The notes beneath the pieces were generated by a model that saw only the letters and a program-made list of their open reading frames with translations, ran no database searches and was not told the DNA's origin. A stretch of 64,000 nt of DNA from Lepturacanthus savala (Eukaryota; Chordata; Actinopteri; Scombriformes; Trichiuridae): the NCBI GenBank assembly GCA_030544235.1, contig CM060472.1, positions 19,560,154 to 19,624,153 on the forward strand. Reading direction: 5' to 3'. Every line of letters begins with the position of its first letter. The stretch's first letter is position 1. A program made the position numbers and the translations under genes. Shown here piece after piece: positions 1 through 10,740 of this stretch.

Positions 1-1779
1 GAACATGTGGAGAGGAAGAGAAGGACAAGGACGAACAGAAGGAGAGGAGGTGGGAAACAGAATTGGGACTTTATACCTGTCTACATCACCAGTTCAACAG
101 CCAATCACAGAGTTTTGTATTGTATTTAAAGAAATAGGATGCACCATGAGAGTAGATGGATATGATGACTGTCTGAACAGAAGACGCAAAAGTGGCCTCA
201 CTCTTTTTTTCCCCGCCTTAGACGAGCGTTTCCAGGAGGAAATTTAAATGAATGCGGTGAAAAAAACAAGTGTGTGATGTAAGGTCAGAGTTCAGCAAGA
301 GCATCTTTGGACATGCGGAAATTTCCACGCCGCTCATTTTCATCACCCACTCCTTCCAAAAAGTTGTCCCTCCATCGACTGGTTCTCCGGGGCCCATCCA
401 AAGCCTCATCCTAGATCTGATATTAGTGCATCCAAAATTTGACAAAACTAGTTATAGACCCTTCTGTGCTTAGTAAATCTATCTGTGCAGATTTATTGAA
501 TGTTCTATGTTTATTAGAGCTGTCAGAGCAGCTTGAAGGTCCAATATACAGAAATCATCAGATGTTTTAGTTTTTTTCCCGGTGCTGGCGCATGTATGTG
601 ACATAAAGCAGATCTGAGCAGAGTTTTGCAGTTTTGGCAGTTTTGACAGAAACGCTACTGCGGAGCATGTTCCCATTTTCCCACTATGGAGGGTGGTTCC
701 AGTTCTTTGCGTTTTTAAGCCCCAAAAATGCTGTTACCATCTAAGCAAAAGGCACTTCCAATAAAGTATATTGTAGTTTTTCCCCGCAAATGTTCTTGTC
801 TAAAGTGTGAGCCTGCTATACAAATCAGCAAATAATTTATAGTAAAATGTGATTTCATAATATTTATCCTTTAAAAAAAGCTTTCTGGCCTTTTATTAGG
901 CAGTAAAAAGTTCATTTGTATTACTTCTTTATTCTTAAAAGGTCACACAGGAGTTTTGCCGCTAGTAAAATGGAAGAAATACAGCACAGATAAAAGCTGC
1001 ATATTTGAGCTCATACAATAAGTATTTACAGGTGCTAGATATGGGGGTAGGGCATGGAAATTCATATAAATAGCTATATAATAAAGTAATAATAATACCA
1101 TCTGGAATAGTCCAGACTAAAGGAGCTACTGTAGCAGCGTCTTTCATTGATTAACACAGTTTCACCCACAGAGCAGCGTCTGAAACCTGCAGCTTCCTCA
1201 GTTCCACAGACAGACAGTCTCAGCTGGATAAAGTCATGCAGTGAACCTCATTAGTCAGGAATGAAATGTTCTTACCTTTGTAGTGACGATCATCTTTGCG
1301 AACATTAAAGAAAAGACAAAACAGACAGTCAGTTCATCTTGAAAGCGAGAAAATCTTCAGCTGAAGTCACTCACACTGCAACAGATGTTCACACTGCAAC
1401 AACAGACACTGAGACATGTCTCTTTTCAGTTTATACGTTCAATAATTTCTTTCAACTATATCTTTTGTGTTTGTTACTTTCTCTTACATGTTATCACCTG
1501 CTCACACTATTCTGCTGCTGTTTTTAAAGGGGTCATCGACTCCAGTGGTTCCCACCATTTTGGGCATATGACCCCTTAAAATAAATAAGTCAGCCTGGGA
1601 CCCGTATCACATGTTTTATGTTCCATGCCCCTTTAAATTGCCTCTTGTGGACAAATAAACGTTCTTAATGAATTAATTAATTTCTGAATTAACATTTATC
1701 CAGGATGTTTTGCATTGTTCTGTCCGTGTTGCGTCTTAAAATTGTAAAGCCTGAATGATCCATGCTGAGTGTGACTCAC
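1..1779 (-). other. gabbr1: gabbr1 intron after the sushi 2 exon (partial)
   Basis: Intronic sequence running off the left edge. I found no exon for the Venus flytrap domain and no start for the short 1b isoform. A teleost-type repeat fragment sits at 1527-1640 (CAGTGGTTCCC with the later phrase GACCCCTTAAA). The minus-strand reading frame at 218-445 has a protein-like look (V-D-G-G-T-T-F-W-K-E-W near the middle) and may be a transposon relic, but I cannot name it. Confidence 0.75.
1527..1640 (+). repeat. Teleost interspersed repeat fragment (CAGTGGTTCCCA type)
   Basis: It begins CAGTGGTTCCCACC at 1543 and continues with GACCCCTTAAAATAA. The same opening phrase occurs again at 58271. This motif is the usual end of a non-autonomous DNA transposon common in fish. 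Outer limits are approximate. Confidence 0.5.
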
Positions 1780-1962
1780 AGTGACACACAGGTTTGGGCG
1801 TGTCCCACTTGCCCATCTTATTACACTGAGTGGAGTTTCTGCCGGTGAGGATGAAGCCCGGCAGGCAGGTGTAATGCAGCACCGTCCCCTCCACCGGGGG
1901 ACCAGGGGTGGAAGACACTCGTCCATTCTCCAGGGACGTCCACACCCGAGGACACAGCAACA
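1780..1962 (-). CDS. gabbr1: gabbr1 sushi domain 2 exon
   Basis: This 183-base exon encodes residues 94-154. The acceptor is TTTCTGTGTCAG (AG at 1964-1963) and the donor GTGAGT (1779-1774). With the T from the previous exon it reads L-L-L-C-P-R-V-W-T-S-L-E-N-G-R-V and ends P-K-P-V-C-H, matching mammalian GABBR1 ...TLENGKV... and ...TPKPHCQ. Cys97, Cys126, Cys140 and Cys153 with Trp146 form a complete sushi (CCP) fold, and Asn136-Ser-Thr is a glycosylation sequon. This is the second of the two extracellular modules that distinguish isoform 1a from 1b. The exon is symmetrical (phase 1 on both sides), so it can be skipped without breaking the frame. The following exon, which should begin the ligand-binding domain, lies left of the window. 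Confidence 0.97.
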
Positions 1963-2379
1963 CTGACACAGAAAGGCAAAGAAGACCTTATTTTACACAT
2001 GTTCTGAAGAAGCAGCTCCTACATTGTGACAGTGTGAGGGTGAGTGAGCTCTTTTTTTTAATACTTCCACTGGGTGGCAGCAAAGTTTGATATTTTCAAC
2101 CCCAACATGACAATAGCTTTAATAAAGAAAAATGAAGAGTGATAGATATATTGTAAACTTGACTGGCAGAGAGCTAGATAAACAGGGAGTGAGGGATCTG
2201 CTTATTGAGTCATAATTATAGTAAAAATAATTTCATTTGTAAAGCACTTTACAAGCTTTTAAACTTAATTCCTTATTTGTTTTCCTCGTGTTGTGATATT
2301 AATGTAATAATATGATGAGGTTGTATTATAAGCCCTCCTTGGGTTTCTTACCTCACCAACACAACTGTTCCTTTTTGGA

Positions 2380-3010
2380 GTAGCTTATAGTTCGGGTTGG
2401 CCCTGGCTGGCCTAGAACATTCTTATGCTGCAATGGGTTTAGTCTGCTGGGACCTCATGAGAGGCGCTGAGCTTCTCTTTCTTTCTTCCATCCTTAACAC
2501 TCATGACACACCGATGTACCGTTTTTAAATTGGTTTTGTTCCCAGAGTGCTGCCCTGTGTTTTCTCATGCACAGACCATGCTGCAATGCAGCCACTGCAA
2601 GGAGCCTTCTGTTGTTGGAGGGTCTGATGCTGGACTGGTTCACCTGGAAACTGCAATGGATCCTCGGCCTCCACCGACACCATGAATCAATATATTTCCC
2701 TTATTCTATTTAATGTCATACTCAACTCTTTTCTTGTTCTAATTGTATTGTATATTCCATCCTGTGCACATATCATCTATTGCATGGTTGTCCGTCCTGG
2801 AAGAGGGATCCTTCTCTGTTACTCTTCCCAAGGTTTCTTCCTCTTTTTTGCCCTGTTATAGGATTTTTTTAGGATGTTTTTTCCTTTTTACAATGTGAGG
2901 GTCTAAAGACAGGAGATGCAGTGTTGCCCAAGGAAAGCCAATTGAGGCATATCTGTGATTTGAGATCATATTCTTTGTATTTTTTTGTCTTGTGCAAACC
3001 AATAAAATAA
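2380..3010 (+). repeat. Teleost interspersed repeat (TGTCCGTCCTGG...AAACCAATAAAATAAA)
   Basis: The stretch has the order typical of a widespread fish repeat: CTGCTGGGACCTCATGA, a T-rich middle, GTCCGTCCTGGAAGAGGGATC, AAGGTTTCTTCCTC, a GTGAGGGTCTAAAGACAG segment, then ATTTGAGATCATATTC and an A-rich tail at 3001-3022. Related tail pieces occur at 17176-17300 in inverted orientation. It is recognised from pattern memory only; class (LINE-derived or SINE) is uncertain. Confidence 0.6.
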
Positions 3011-3408
3011 AAAATAAAAAATCACAAACACAAGAACAATCACAAAAGAGTCATAGCGCTGCAAAAGTATAAAAATATTGATTCAGGAAGTCATACAGCT
3101 TCAGATTTTTCAAAGTTATTAGGTAGATTGTTCAAAAGTAAGAACAGGTTAATGGTAAAAAAAAATAAATACATAAATAATGAATGATGTAAAAAGATAT
3201 GAAGTTAGTTGTGTTTTAAAGAATAGTCCACTCTAAACCAACAGGCTCATACACATAGAGAGACATCAGACCCAGCATCAGTCCAGGACTGGATCCCATG
3301 GGGCAGCAAACCCTCTCCACCCCCTCACTTGAATGAAAACATTTCAATATTTTCTCCCATCACTTCCATTAGATCCTGACTGTTTCTGTTTCTTTTCGGG
3401 CGTGTTTG

Positions 3409-3480
3409 GAGATTTAAATAATCAATGAAGTTCTGCTGCTGTGCCTCATTCGTAAATGCATGCAGCGTCTCTGCGGAGGG
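3409..3480. repeat. Short dispersed repeat, copy 1 (pair with 10668-10740)
   Basis: GAGATTTAAATAATCAATGA and the following CTGCTGCTGTG are shared almost base for base with 10668-10703, and weaker similarity continues for about 35 more bases. On the minus strand both copies read A-Q-Q-x-N-F-I-D-Y-L, which suggests an old protein-coding transposon, though I cannot name it. Confidence 0.6.
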
Positions 3481-4344
3481 GGATCGCTGCAGGTATTTAA
3501 TAAACTCCATTTCAAAAATAATCTTCCCGTGGCTACACTGTGACCGAAGAACGCTTTCTGTTTAATGTGAGCTTGTGTCGGCCCAGAAATAACATTGTTA
3601 TCTCCTGCATTGGCCACTGGCTGGCGTAGTTATTTGCTACATGCAAATCCACGAAAACCCATGAAAATCCATGCCCCTGGTAGAGCAATTTTTCTCATTT
3701 AACATTCAGTCGGCAAACACAAACACAGCGAGATGATTGGATGCTTTACTTTATGTGAGTTTTGAGTAAAACACTTTGTCCAATGTAAAAATGTGTGTGT
3801 CCTTGCATCTATTTACACCTAAGTGATTTCTCCTTGTGTTTTTATTCAGCTGATTAGAAAAGCGATTGGAATGTAAATTTGGGGGATTTCTTCTTAAACG
3901 TTCTCCTGAGGAGAATAAACCACTGAATCGTTTCGCTATGCTAGGTTTGCACACGCCAGTAATTTTGTGTTAAGCCTCGCGGCCCCGTTGGATATTTGCT
4001 CTGGCGGGAGTCGTCACAATGAAGGCACTTTGACATTGACGTCTGATTTTCAGAAACAAATTAATGATTTCGTGTTCCCATGTACCTTTAAAGTGGAAAC
4101 AGACAACTTTTCGTTCCCCTTTAAATGTTTCTGGAGAAAACCTTGACTTTAACGATGTTAAGGGAGGACAGGGAGAGAGCAGGAGTCATAAAAGCACCAC
4201 ATTAAACGATGTCTCCGACCTACTGGAGCAGAAGATCAGACACTCAGCGATGAAGTAAACATCTGTCTGCGGTGGCGTGTCGGCGGGAGAAGAACAGATG
4301 TGTGGTGAGTGACAGAGCAGAGAGTCGGCTGAGGTTAAACTCAC

Positions 4345-4483
4345 AGCATCTGCTGAGCTGGCTCAGATCGGTCCACGTGCCATTGGGCAAACACTTCCTG
4401 ACTTTGGGTCCCACGATCACTCTGTTGCCCCTGCAGATGTACTCGATCTCATAGTCCACAGGGAGCACCTGCACACTGCGGAT
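4345..4483 (-). CDS. gabbr1: gabbr1 exon completing sushi domain 1
   Basis: This exon encodes residues 48-93 of the partial protein. It begins after an acceptor GCTTGTGTAG (AG at 4485-4484) with I-R-S-V-Q-V-L-P-V-D-Y-E-I-E-Y-I-C and ends with S-R-C plus one base before the donor GTGAGT (4344-4339). The blocks LPVDYEIEY, VGPKVRKCL and NG(T/S)WTD are hallmarks of GABBR1 sushi 1. Cys64, Cys78 and Cys93 complete the four-cysteine set begun by Cys27, and Trp84 is the conserved core tryptophan. Asn81-Gly-Thr is a glycosylation sequon, as in mammals (NGS). The exon goes from phase 0 to phase 1. An alternative longer reading into the intron (C-E-F-N-L-S) is not needed and would ignore a strong donor. 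Confidence 0.97.
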
Positions 4484-5524
4484 CTACACAAGCACAGATC
4501 AATAAAAGCAGGAATATAGAGCAGAACATAGACTTGGCTGCATCACTGGTGAAGATAGAGGATGGTTTAGTGTATAGTAGACTGTGACTGATAAATGGAT
4601 GCTGCAAGTAAAAGACTACTACAGTAGTTTAACATTTTACTCAAGATTTTCATATATTAACAGAAATATATATATATTTAAAAAATCATTTCCAGTTTTT
4701 CATTGTTATGGTCATTTTCATTGCATCATTTAATGTAAAACATTTCTTTCGATATTTCACCTTCCATCCATAAGGCTATAAATGTGAAACCTCTGGAGGT
4801 GGAAAGTATGACAGGTCTCTTTGCTCTGAAAATGTACTTTTTGCTGAATTTACAATGTGAACTGTTGTAGTATTAACTAGACATAATACTGTAAATTACC
4901 AAATAATAGCCCAGGTGTTTAACAGATCAGACATTTATTTGAGGCCAGCCAGCAATTTAGGACAGGACATCAATTCCTTCCTGACAAAAATCTTGCTCAG
5001 CAAAACTGGGAAATATGGTCATTTCCTTAAATTCTTTTATTAAACCAGATTGACTACTGTATAACTTACATTTTTCAAAAGTTAATTTACGGTACTGTAG
5101 TTAAACGTCTCGGCTGCCTCTCCTGAGTTTATCTCTGCATATTTTACGACAGAAAGTTTGAATTTCATGTCATACTTTTTTATTTTTTGCTGCACAAAAA
5201 ACAAGTCGATAAAAAATTTAAAGTACAAAAAGCAACAGTTCTTATTTTTGTTAAAATTATATAGTATTTAAAATATACTTCTGAATATTATATTCCATTC
5301 TGCAAAGTCTGTTCTTCTAAATGCTGCCACCAAATCTTACAAACTGGACCTTTAAAGTTAGGTAAAATGCCAGAGTAGTTGAATAAACCCTATTGTTGAT
5401 GTGGAAGTGGATATGGCCTCTCATAGTCTAATCCTGCTGCGTTTGTGCAATGAATACTGGACTTGTGACTTTGAATTGATCTTTCTGCGGTTTTAATCAG
5501 CGTGTGGCAGCAGCCATTCCTCAC
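4484..5524 (-). other. gabbr1: gabbr1 intron within sushi domain 1
   Basis: A 1.04 kb AT-rich intron between GTGAGG (5524) and TGTAG (4484). It ends a short repeat-like phrase around 5300-5356 (CTGCCACCAAATCTTACAAA then TGGACCTTTAAAG) that is common in fish genomes. No other feature is visible. Confidence 0.9.
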
Positions 5525-5589
5525 CTGCTCCTGTGTCAGGCCTCTGTACCTTATCCCGCCATCTCTGGGAGGACGGATGATAGCGCAGC
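5525..5589 (-). CDS. gabbr1: gabbr1 exon opening sushi domain 1
   Basis: This 65-base exon runs from an acceptor CTTTCAG (AG at 5591-5590) to a donor CAG/GTGAGG (GT at 5524-5523). With the G carried from the previous exon it reads G-C-A-I-I-R-P-P-R-D-G-G-I-R-Y-R-G-L-T-Q-E-Q, residues 26-47. From memory, mammalian GABBR1 has a nearly identical stretch (CQIIHPP, GGIRYRGLT), and GGIRYRGLT is highly specific to this receptor. It supplies the first cysteine of sushi (CCP) domain 1. Sushi domains are found only in the 1a isoform, where they direct the receptor to axons and presynaptic terminals. The exon starts in phase 1 and ends in phase 0, so losing it alone would break the frame. The intron between it and the signal-peptide exon is about 7.9 kb. 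Confidence 0.96.
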
Positions 5590-6414
5590 CTGAAAGAGAG
5601 ACAGAGCGTCAGATGGAGCAGAAAACGAGCCGCTCCGCCCTCCGGCTCCTATCCGTCTCAATCTGCCGCCTGTTAATCAGCCGCGAGACAGATGCCTCTG
5701 CTCCCTAACACCGGCCCTGGACCCTGACAGCCACACACAGCCCAATTTAACACTTTTTTCCAAACCAATCATAAAGTATATTATTTTCAAAAACATTTTA
5801 CTGTAGTGATATTTTGTATTTTTCCTCATGTCAGTCAAGATAAATATGTCATCACCTACATGACATTCTGCAGCCAGAAATACTCAGTGGAGCAGCAAAT
5901 GTGCTTTATGTGCTGCACTATTTCCTCCTGTTTGAGTAATCATTGATGATAACTACAGTGAGCAACTGTTTCAGGAAATTACACAGACCTTTTAATAAGA
6001 AAAGGCATATTTGGGAGCCTATTTAAATTCTTCCATCTTTAAGGAGCAGAAATTCTTTGTCAAGTTAAGGGTGTTAAGAGAAACTCATTGCATTTATTTG
6101 GATTGTTGTAATGAGTTATATCAAGCATTTCATTTACAATTCCATAGAGCAAAGAATCAATGTTTTTAGATAACGGTACAGAAAGTAAAGTTAAACTAAG
6201 CTGCCTCATAAAACACTGTATGCAAGAGCGGAAAATTGGAGAGAGGAATTGAGGAAGTCAGTGAAACAGGAAAGGAAATTAAGGTTTTATCTTCATAGAA
6301 ATGAAAACAAACACTCAATTTCTCAGGTGATTCTCAAGAATTTTCTGTAGCAAAATCTTACTCTGAATTACAAAAACTGAATTTGGATAGAAAACATCCT
6401 GGTTGTAGACAACA

Positions 6415-6565
6415 TAAAGGTCCCATATCACACACTTTGGGTTCTATTTAGTTTTGATATTCCTAATAAAATATATTTGTGGTTTTAAGTATTAAAATGC
6501 TTGTCCCTCTGTAAAACTGTGGTTGATGGATTGTTTTGCTCCTGTAAAAGACAACTGTTTAATAC
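6415..6565 (+). repeat. Partial copy of TTAAAGG-ended MITE
   Basis: AAAGGTCCCATATCACACA at 6416 is the same end as at 48695 and 46491. The other end was not found, so it is a truncated copy; the right limit is a guess. Confidence 0.45.
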
Positions 6566-6654
6566 GTCTGTATTCTATCAATCAATCAAACAAACTTTAT
6601 TTATAAAACACTATCAGACACTAACTTACAGTAGCATGTCAGAATTCCTGCCGT

Positions 6655-6810
6655 CATAAAGAATGGTAAATGAACTGCAGTTGTATAGAACCTTTCAAGT
6701 CTTTTCGGCCAATCAAAGCACTTTACACCTGGTTGTTCATTCACCCATTCACACGCATTCACGCACTGATGGCGGCAGCTACCATTCATGGTGCCTCATC
6801 AGGAGGTTGA
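6655..6810 (+). repeat. Teleost short interspersed repeat
   Basis: The phrases ATGGTAAATGAACTGCAGTT, CTTTTCGGCCAATCAAAGCA, CATTCACCCATTCACACGCA and CACTGATGGCGGCAGCTACC follow one another in the order known from a common fish repeat. Related pieces are at 18560-18655 and, inverted, at 29675-29910. Confidence 0.6.
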
Positions 6811-7947
6811 TCATTCACACAAAGAACTAAAGAACCATGTCACAATCTTAAAGATTTGTCTCTATGGCAACTCTGTCAGTAGCGGAGTCTGCACGGATCC
6901 AGACTAAAATCTCTCAACAACCCTTGATTTGACAGAATTTGGTACAATTACTCTCAGTTCCCAGAGAATGGATCCTAAGAACTATAAGCTGGGCTTCTGG
7001 CTTTTCATCTATTGCCCCCATTATGTAAAAGTACTCACAAATACTGTATTTGACCATTTGGAGTAATGGTACCTAACCTTCCACTTTTGCTGATTAGCAT
7101 AGCTGTATAATTAGCACAGCTGTGTCTGAATATATTCTTTGGAAACAGACTTTTCATAATACTCTCAAGCAACAACAACGACTCTACGGAAGGAAATAAT
7201 ACATTTTATAATAAATGTATGAATAAATTAAAACGTTCCACAAACACTGGAAAGTACACATTTTAAATAATGAACTGATTTTTATCATGTATGATATGGG
7301 CTGCAGCAGCCTCAGTATATTAGAGTTGAGTGCCAAAGGAAAGTATTAAGACTGACTAACATTGTTGATTTGGGTCTTTTTCATGGGATTCATTAAAAGT
7401 AACAAAAATATAGAACACCAGCAGGCATAAAGGCTCAGTAGACTTCAAACTAAGTGTTTGTTAGTGAAGACCTGCCTCCTCTACACCTCTCTGGTGTCAG
7501 AATAGAAGACCTCAATCTTTCTGAAACCTGAAATCTGACAAGAACAGCCACTCAATGCAGTCAAGCTCTTAACCTTCCTGTTGTGTTAGGGTCGGCACTG
7601 ACCCCTTTTAGACTTTAAATGCATAAAAGAACCACTTAAATTTTTTTTTGTGTTTGTGTTTTTTTTACTTTGAGAGGCACCCCTAGTTCAACAAAATAAA
7701 ACAAAAAAAGTGTTTTCACTGAATTACAAAATGCTCTGGTTGAAATTATGACCTTTGTGTTGTTTGTGTCGGTTTTGAATAAGTTATAAAAATAAGAACA
7801 TAAAGCAATAAGTGCACTAACAGCTAACTGACTTGTTCTGATTTCATATACTGTTTGTATCAAAGTTTTATTGCTGAAAAAATATTTTCAGCTTTTTTAT
7901 TGAAGTAAATAAATATGAGTTGAAATTGACCCATAACACCACGAAGT

Positions 7948-7950
<3 letters not shown>

Positions 7951-8041
<91 letters not shown>
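7951..8041. repeat. (TA)n microsatellite, about 91 bp
   Basis: Uninterrupted TA dinucleotides run from 7951 to 8041. They lie directly against the dispersed repeat copy that follows. Confidence 0.98.
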
Positions 8042-8043
<2 letters not shown>

Positions 8044-8265
8044 GCCTACTATTACATTTTTCAGAAGAAAATGTTCAAATTCTTTAGTTCCAGCTTCTCA
8101 AATCTGATTGTTTTCTCGGTTCTTTTGCCTTGTATAGTAGTAAATTGATGATTTTTGGGTTGTGGACTGTTGGTCTGGACAAAAAAAGACATTTTAGTTT
8201 AAATCTTCAGTTTTAGGAAACAGTGATCAATATATTACATCATTACATCACCACTAATCGATCGA
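8042..8265 (+). repeat. Dispersed repeat family (GGGTTGTGGACTG), copy 1
   Basis: The core GGTTGTGGACTGTTGGTCTG, the AATCTTCAGTTTT segment and the GGAAACA segment are shared with copies near 30.1, 34.6 and 37.9 kb. The left terminal part seen in other copies is replaced here by the TA microsatellite. The likely class is a non-autonomous hAT-type element, from its GGGCTGCAAC-like ends in other copies. Confidence 0.65.
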
Positions 8266-10311
8266 ACGCAGCAGTTGGTGGACTTCATGAGACTGTGAGT
8301 ATTGTTATTTGGTAGGTGTAGTATTGAAGCATTTCATATGCCATGCATAGTGACAGCACTTGGTTCATTGTAGTGGTTGATGATAGTTAATTATTGCTAA
8401 TATTGTTTAATGACAATCAGTGTTACTATCCCGGGTGTTGTTGTGTTGATTATGAAAAGATTGTCTGGATTTTATATTAATGCACCATTGGGGCGCACTG
8501 ATGCCTCAGATAAAGGGCCATTGCACGTTTCCTTAGTTTTCCAGTAGTAATCCATGTGTCTTGTTAAATGAGGAAATTTTTGCTAATTAATGACTCTAAT
8601 CTGTTTATTTAGGCATCCTTTACCATTTATCTTGCTTTGATTTTTAATTGCATTGTTTGTTTCCTGACATATTATTTATTATTATTACTAATTATTGTTG
8701 CATATGATTGTCTGTACTCTTTCTGCCTTTATTGTTTTAATGCAGAAACCACAAAGCCACACCTTTCATACCCATCAGGGGTTTCCACAGTAAACGAGTG
8801 GCATGCTCATGAGAGAATCCTCCTCATCAATAGGTCTCAAGCTTGGTGTTCAATAAACCAGTACCTATTTTATGGATTAATCTACTTCACACAACATCCC
8901 AATACTGGTCAATACGCTTATTTGATCATTCCTCAAAATCTTTGTCCCCATCATAAAGGTTCATTTCATCAAAGTGTTCATTTCAGTCCAGAAGAGCAAG
9001 GATCAAGGTGTGAAGAGGAATCAAGCTTTTATCAGTGGACAGCAGTTTATTTGGAAATCAGTCAGCGATTGGATGCTGCAGCTGATCGGACACTCTGATA
9101 CTGCATTTAAGCTCCGTTGCCATGGTATTCGAAAAGCAAAAAAAAAAAAAAAAAGTTCAGGCCCTCTGTTAATCTGTGAAAAAAAGACGTTCCTCCACCA
9201 CTAGATGGAGCCTCTGTAATGTTCCAGCAAACGTTAAAGCACCAGTAGCCTGGATTCCAGCAGCTCACTCTGTATCAGTGTCAGATTTTTCTCCAGTAAA
9301 AACAGCAGATCAGCATCAATATGAGCCCCGTGCATGTCGCTGCCAGGCAGAGCTCATCCGTCGACTGAGTGACGGCTTCACACGAAGAAACCGCTTTCGG
9401 CGGGATGGAAATGAGGTTCATGGGACAGGAGACAGATTTGCATATTCAGACTGTCTGACCCTGATGTGTTTACGGCTGTTAGGTTTGTGAAACAAAAGCA
9501 AAGATCATAAACTAATTTTATTGTGCAATCCCAGTTATTCACAGGTACAATATCTTTACATGCTTTGTATTTTTCAAAGCACATTTATCAAGGGATATTC
9601 AGTGATAAGAGCCACAAGCATAAACTCCCTCTGATCCTTAAAATGAATGGAACCTTTCTCCAAACTGTGTGTATTTCCTAGTAACGCAAGATTAAAACCA
9701 CTGAAAACACTGTCAGAGCTTAAAATGTTCAGATTTCAGCTGCTTGATTTCTGTGTTTCACCAGGGTAATGCTCTCCAGTCCGGATTGAAAGTGGGAATA
9801 GAAACTTTTTAGCTTTAAATTAATGACACTATCAGCATTTACATTGGTTCCCAGTAAGCTTCACTTCCGCTGTGCCTTTCCTCCCGTCAGAATCACCCAA
9901 AAAAATAAAGACTGTCTTTACAAAACAAGATCAGATTAGGAAATAGGCTAAATGAATGAACAGGCTATTTATCCTCATGTTTTTCCTAATGTTACTCCTC
10001 CATCCACTGATTCTGCTGCGTGTGTAAAGCAATAATTTAAAACAATAACTAAAACCATGTTAGTGCAGATCATTAGCTCTTGTCTATTTATATCTTCAAT
10101 ATAACACAGCGACAAATTATGTCTTCAGCGAACATATTTTCTTATTTTTTTATCTTATGGAGCTTCAGGCTCTGAGGAAAATAAAGCTTGACCTGGTGTG
10201 GTTCGGTGTAGTAGAGATAAATGGTTGGTTAAGGTGATGTTGGGTGCAGTGAAATATCCCCCTGCAGCCTCCGCAAAGCACCACAGCACAGCAGAGAATG
10301 AAGAGGTGGCC

Positions 10312-10313
<2 letters not shown>

Positions 10314-10344
<31 letters not shown>
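10314..10344. repeat. (CA)n microsatellite
   Basis: About 15 CA units. The runs of Cys-Val in minus-strand translations here are an artefact of this tract. Confidence 0.97.
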
Positions 10345-10347
<3 letters not shown>

Positions 10348-10667
10348 CTGGACTTGAAGTAGGATTTTGCTCATCAATATATAAACGAAAAGAAAACAAA
10401 TTTAACTTTAATTGTGTTTTTCCCCAAAAAGTTTAATCTGTCTCATTTAGAACTTTTTTTTTTTGTTTTCTTGCCAAATGTTCCACAATATTTGCTGCGG
10501 TGGCAATACAGCGCGAACGGAATCGTTTCCAAATGAACGCAGCCTCTCTAATCTTTAAAGTAAATCGTTAAAGAAAACACTCATAGATCAACACACAATG
10601 AACAAATGGAATATTCTGTTTGCTTTTTAACTACGTGCTGCAAAAAATGAATTGCTTCAGGACCAGG

Positions 10668-10740
10668 AGATTTAAATAATCAATGAAGTTATGCTGCTGT
10701 GAGCCGCGCGTAATGGTGCACATCGTTTCTGCTGGGAGCG
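10668..10740. repeat. Short dispersed repeat, copy 2 (pair with 3409-3480)
   Basis: GAGATTTAAATAATCAATGA followed by AGTTATGCTGCTGTGAG matches 3409-3445 with one difference in the first 35 bases, then drifts. Confidence 0.6.

Larger units (their letters stand above)
1963..4344 (-). other. gabbr1: gabbr1 intron between the sushi 1 and sushi 2 exons
   Basis: A 2.4 kb intron bounded by a GTGAGT donor at 4344 and a TTTCTGTGTCAG acceptor at 1963. It holds one teleost interspersed repeat (about 2380-3010) and one copy of a short repeat shared with 10.7 kb (3409-3480). The remainder shows nothing I can assign. Confidence 0.9.

Noticed and set aside
8637..9098. 153-codon + strand open frame with a hydrophobic start
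   Set aside because: It lies inside a gabbr1 intron on the opposite strand, and no family pattern follows the hydrophobic segment.
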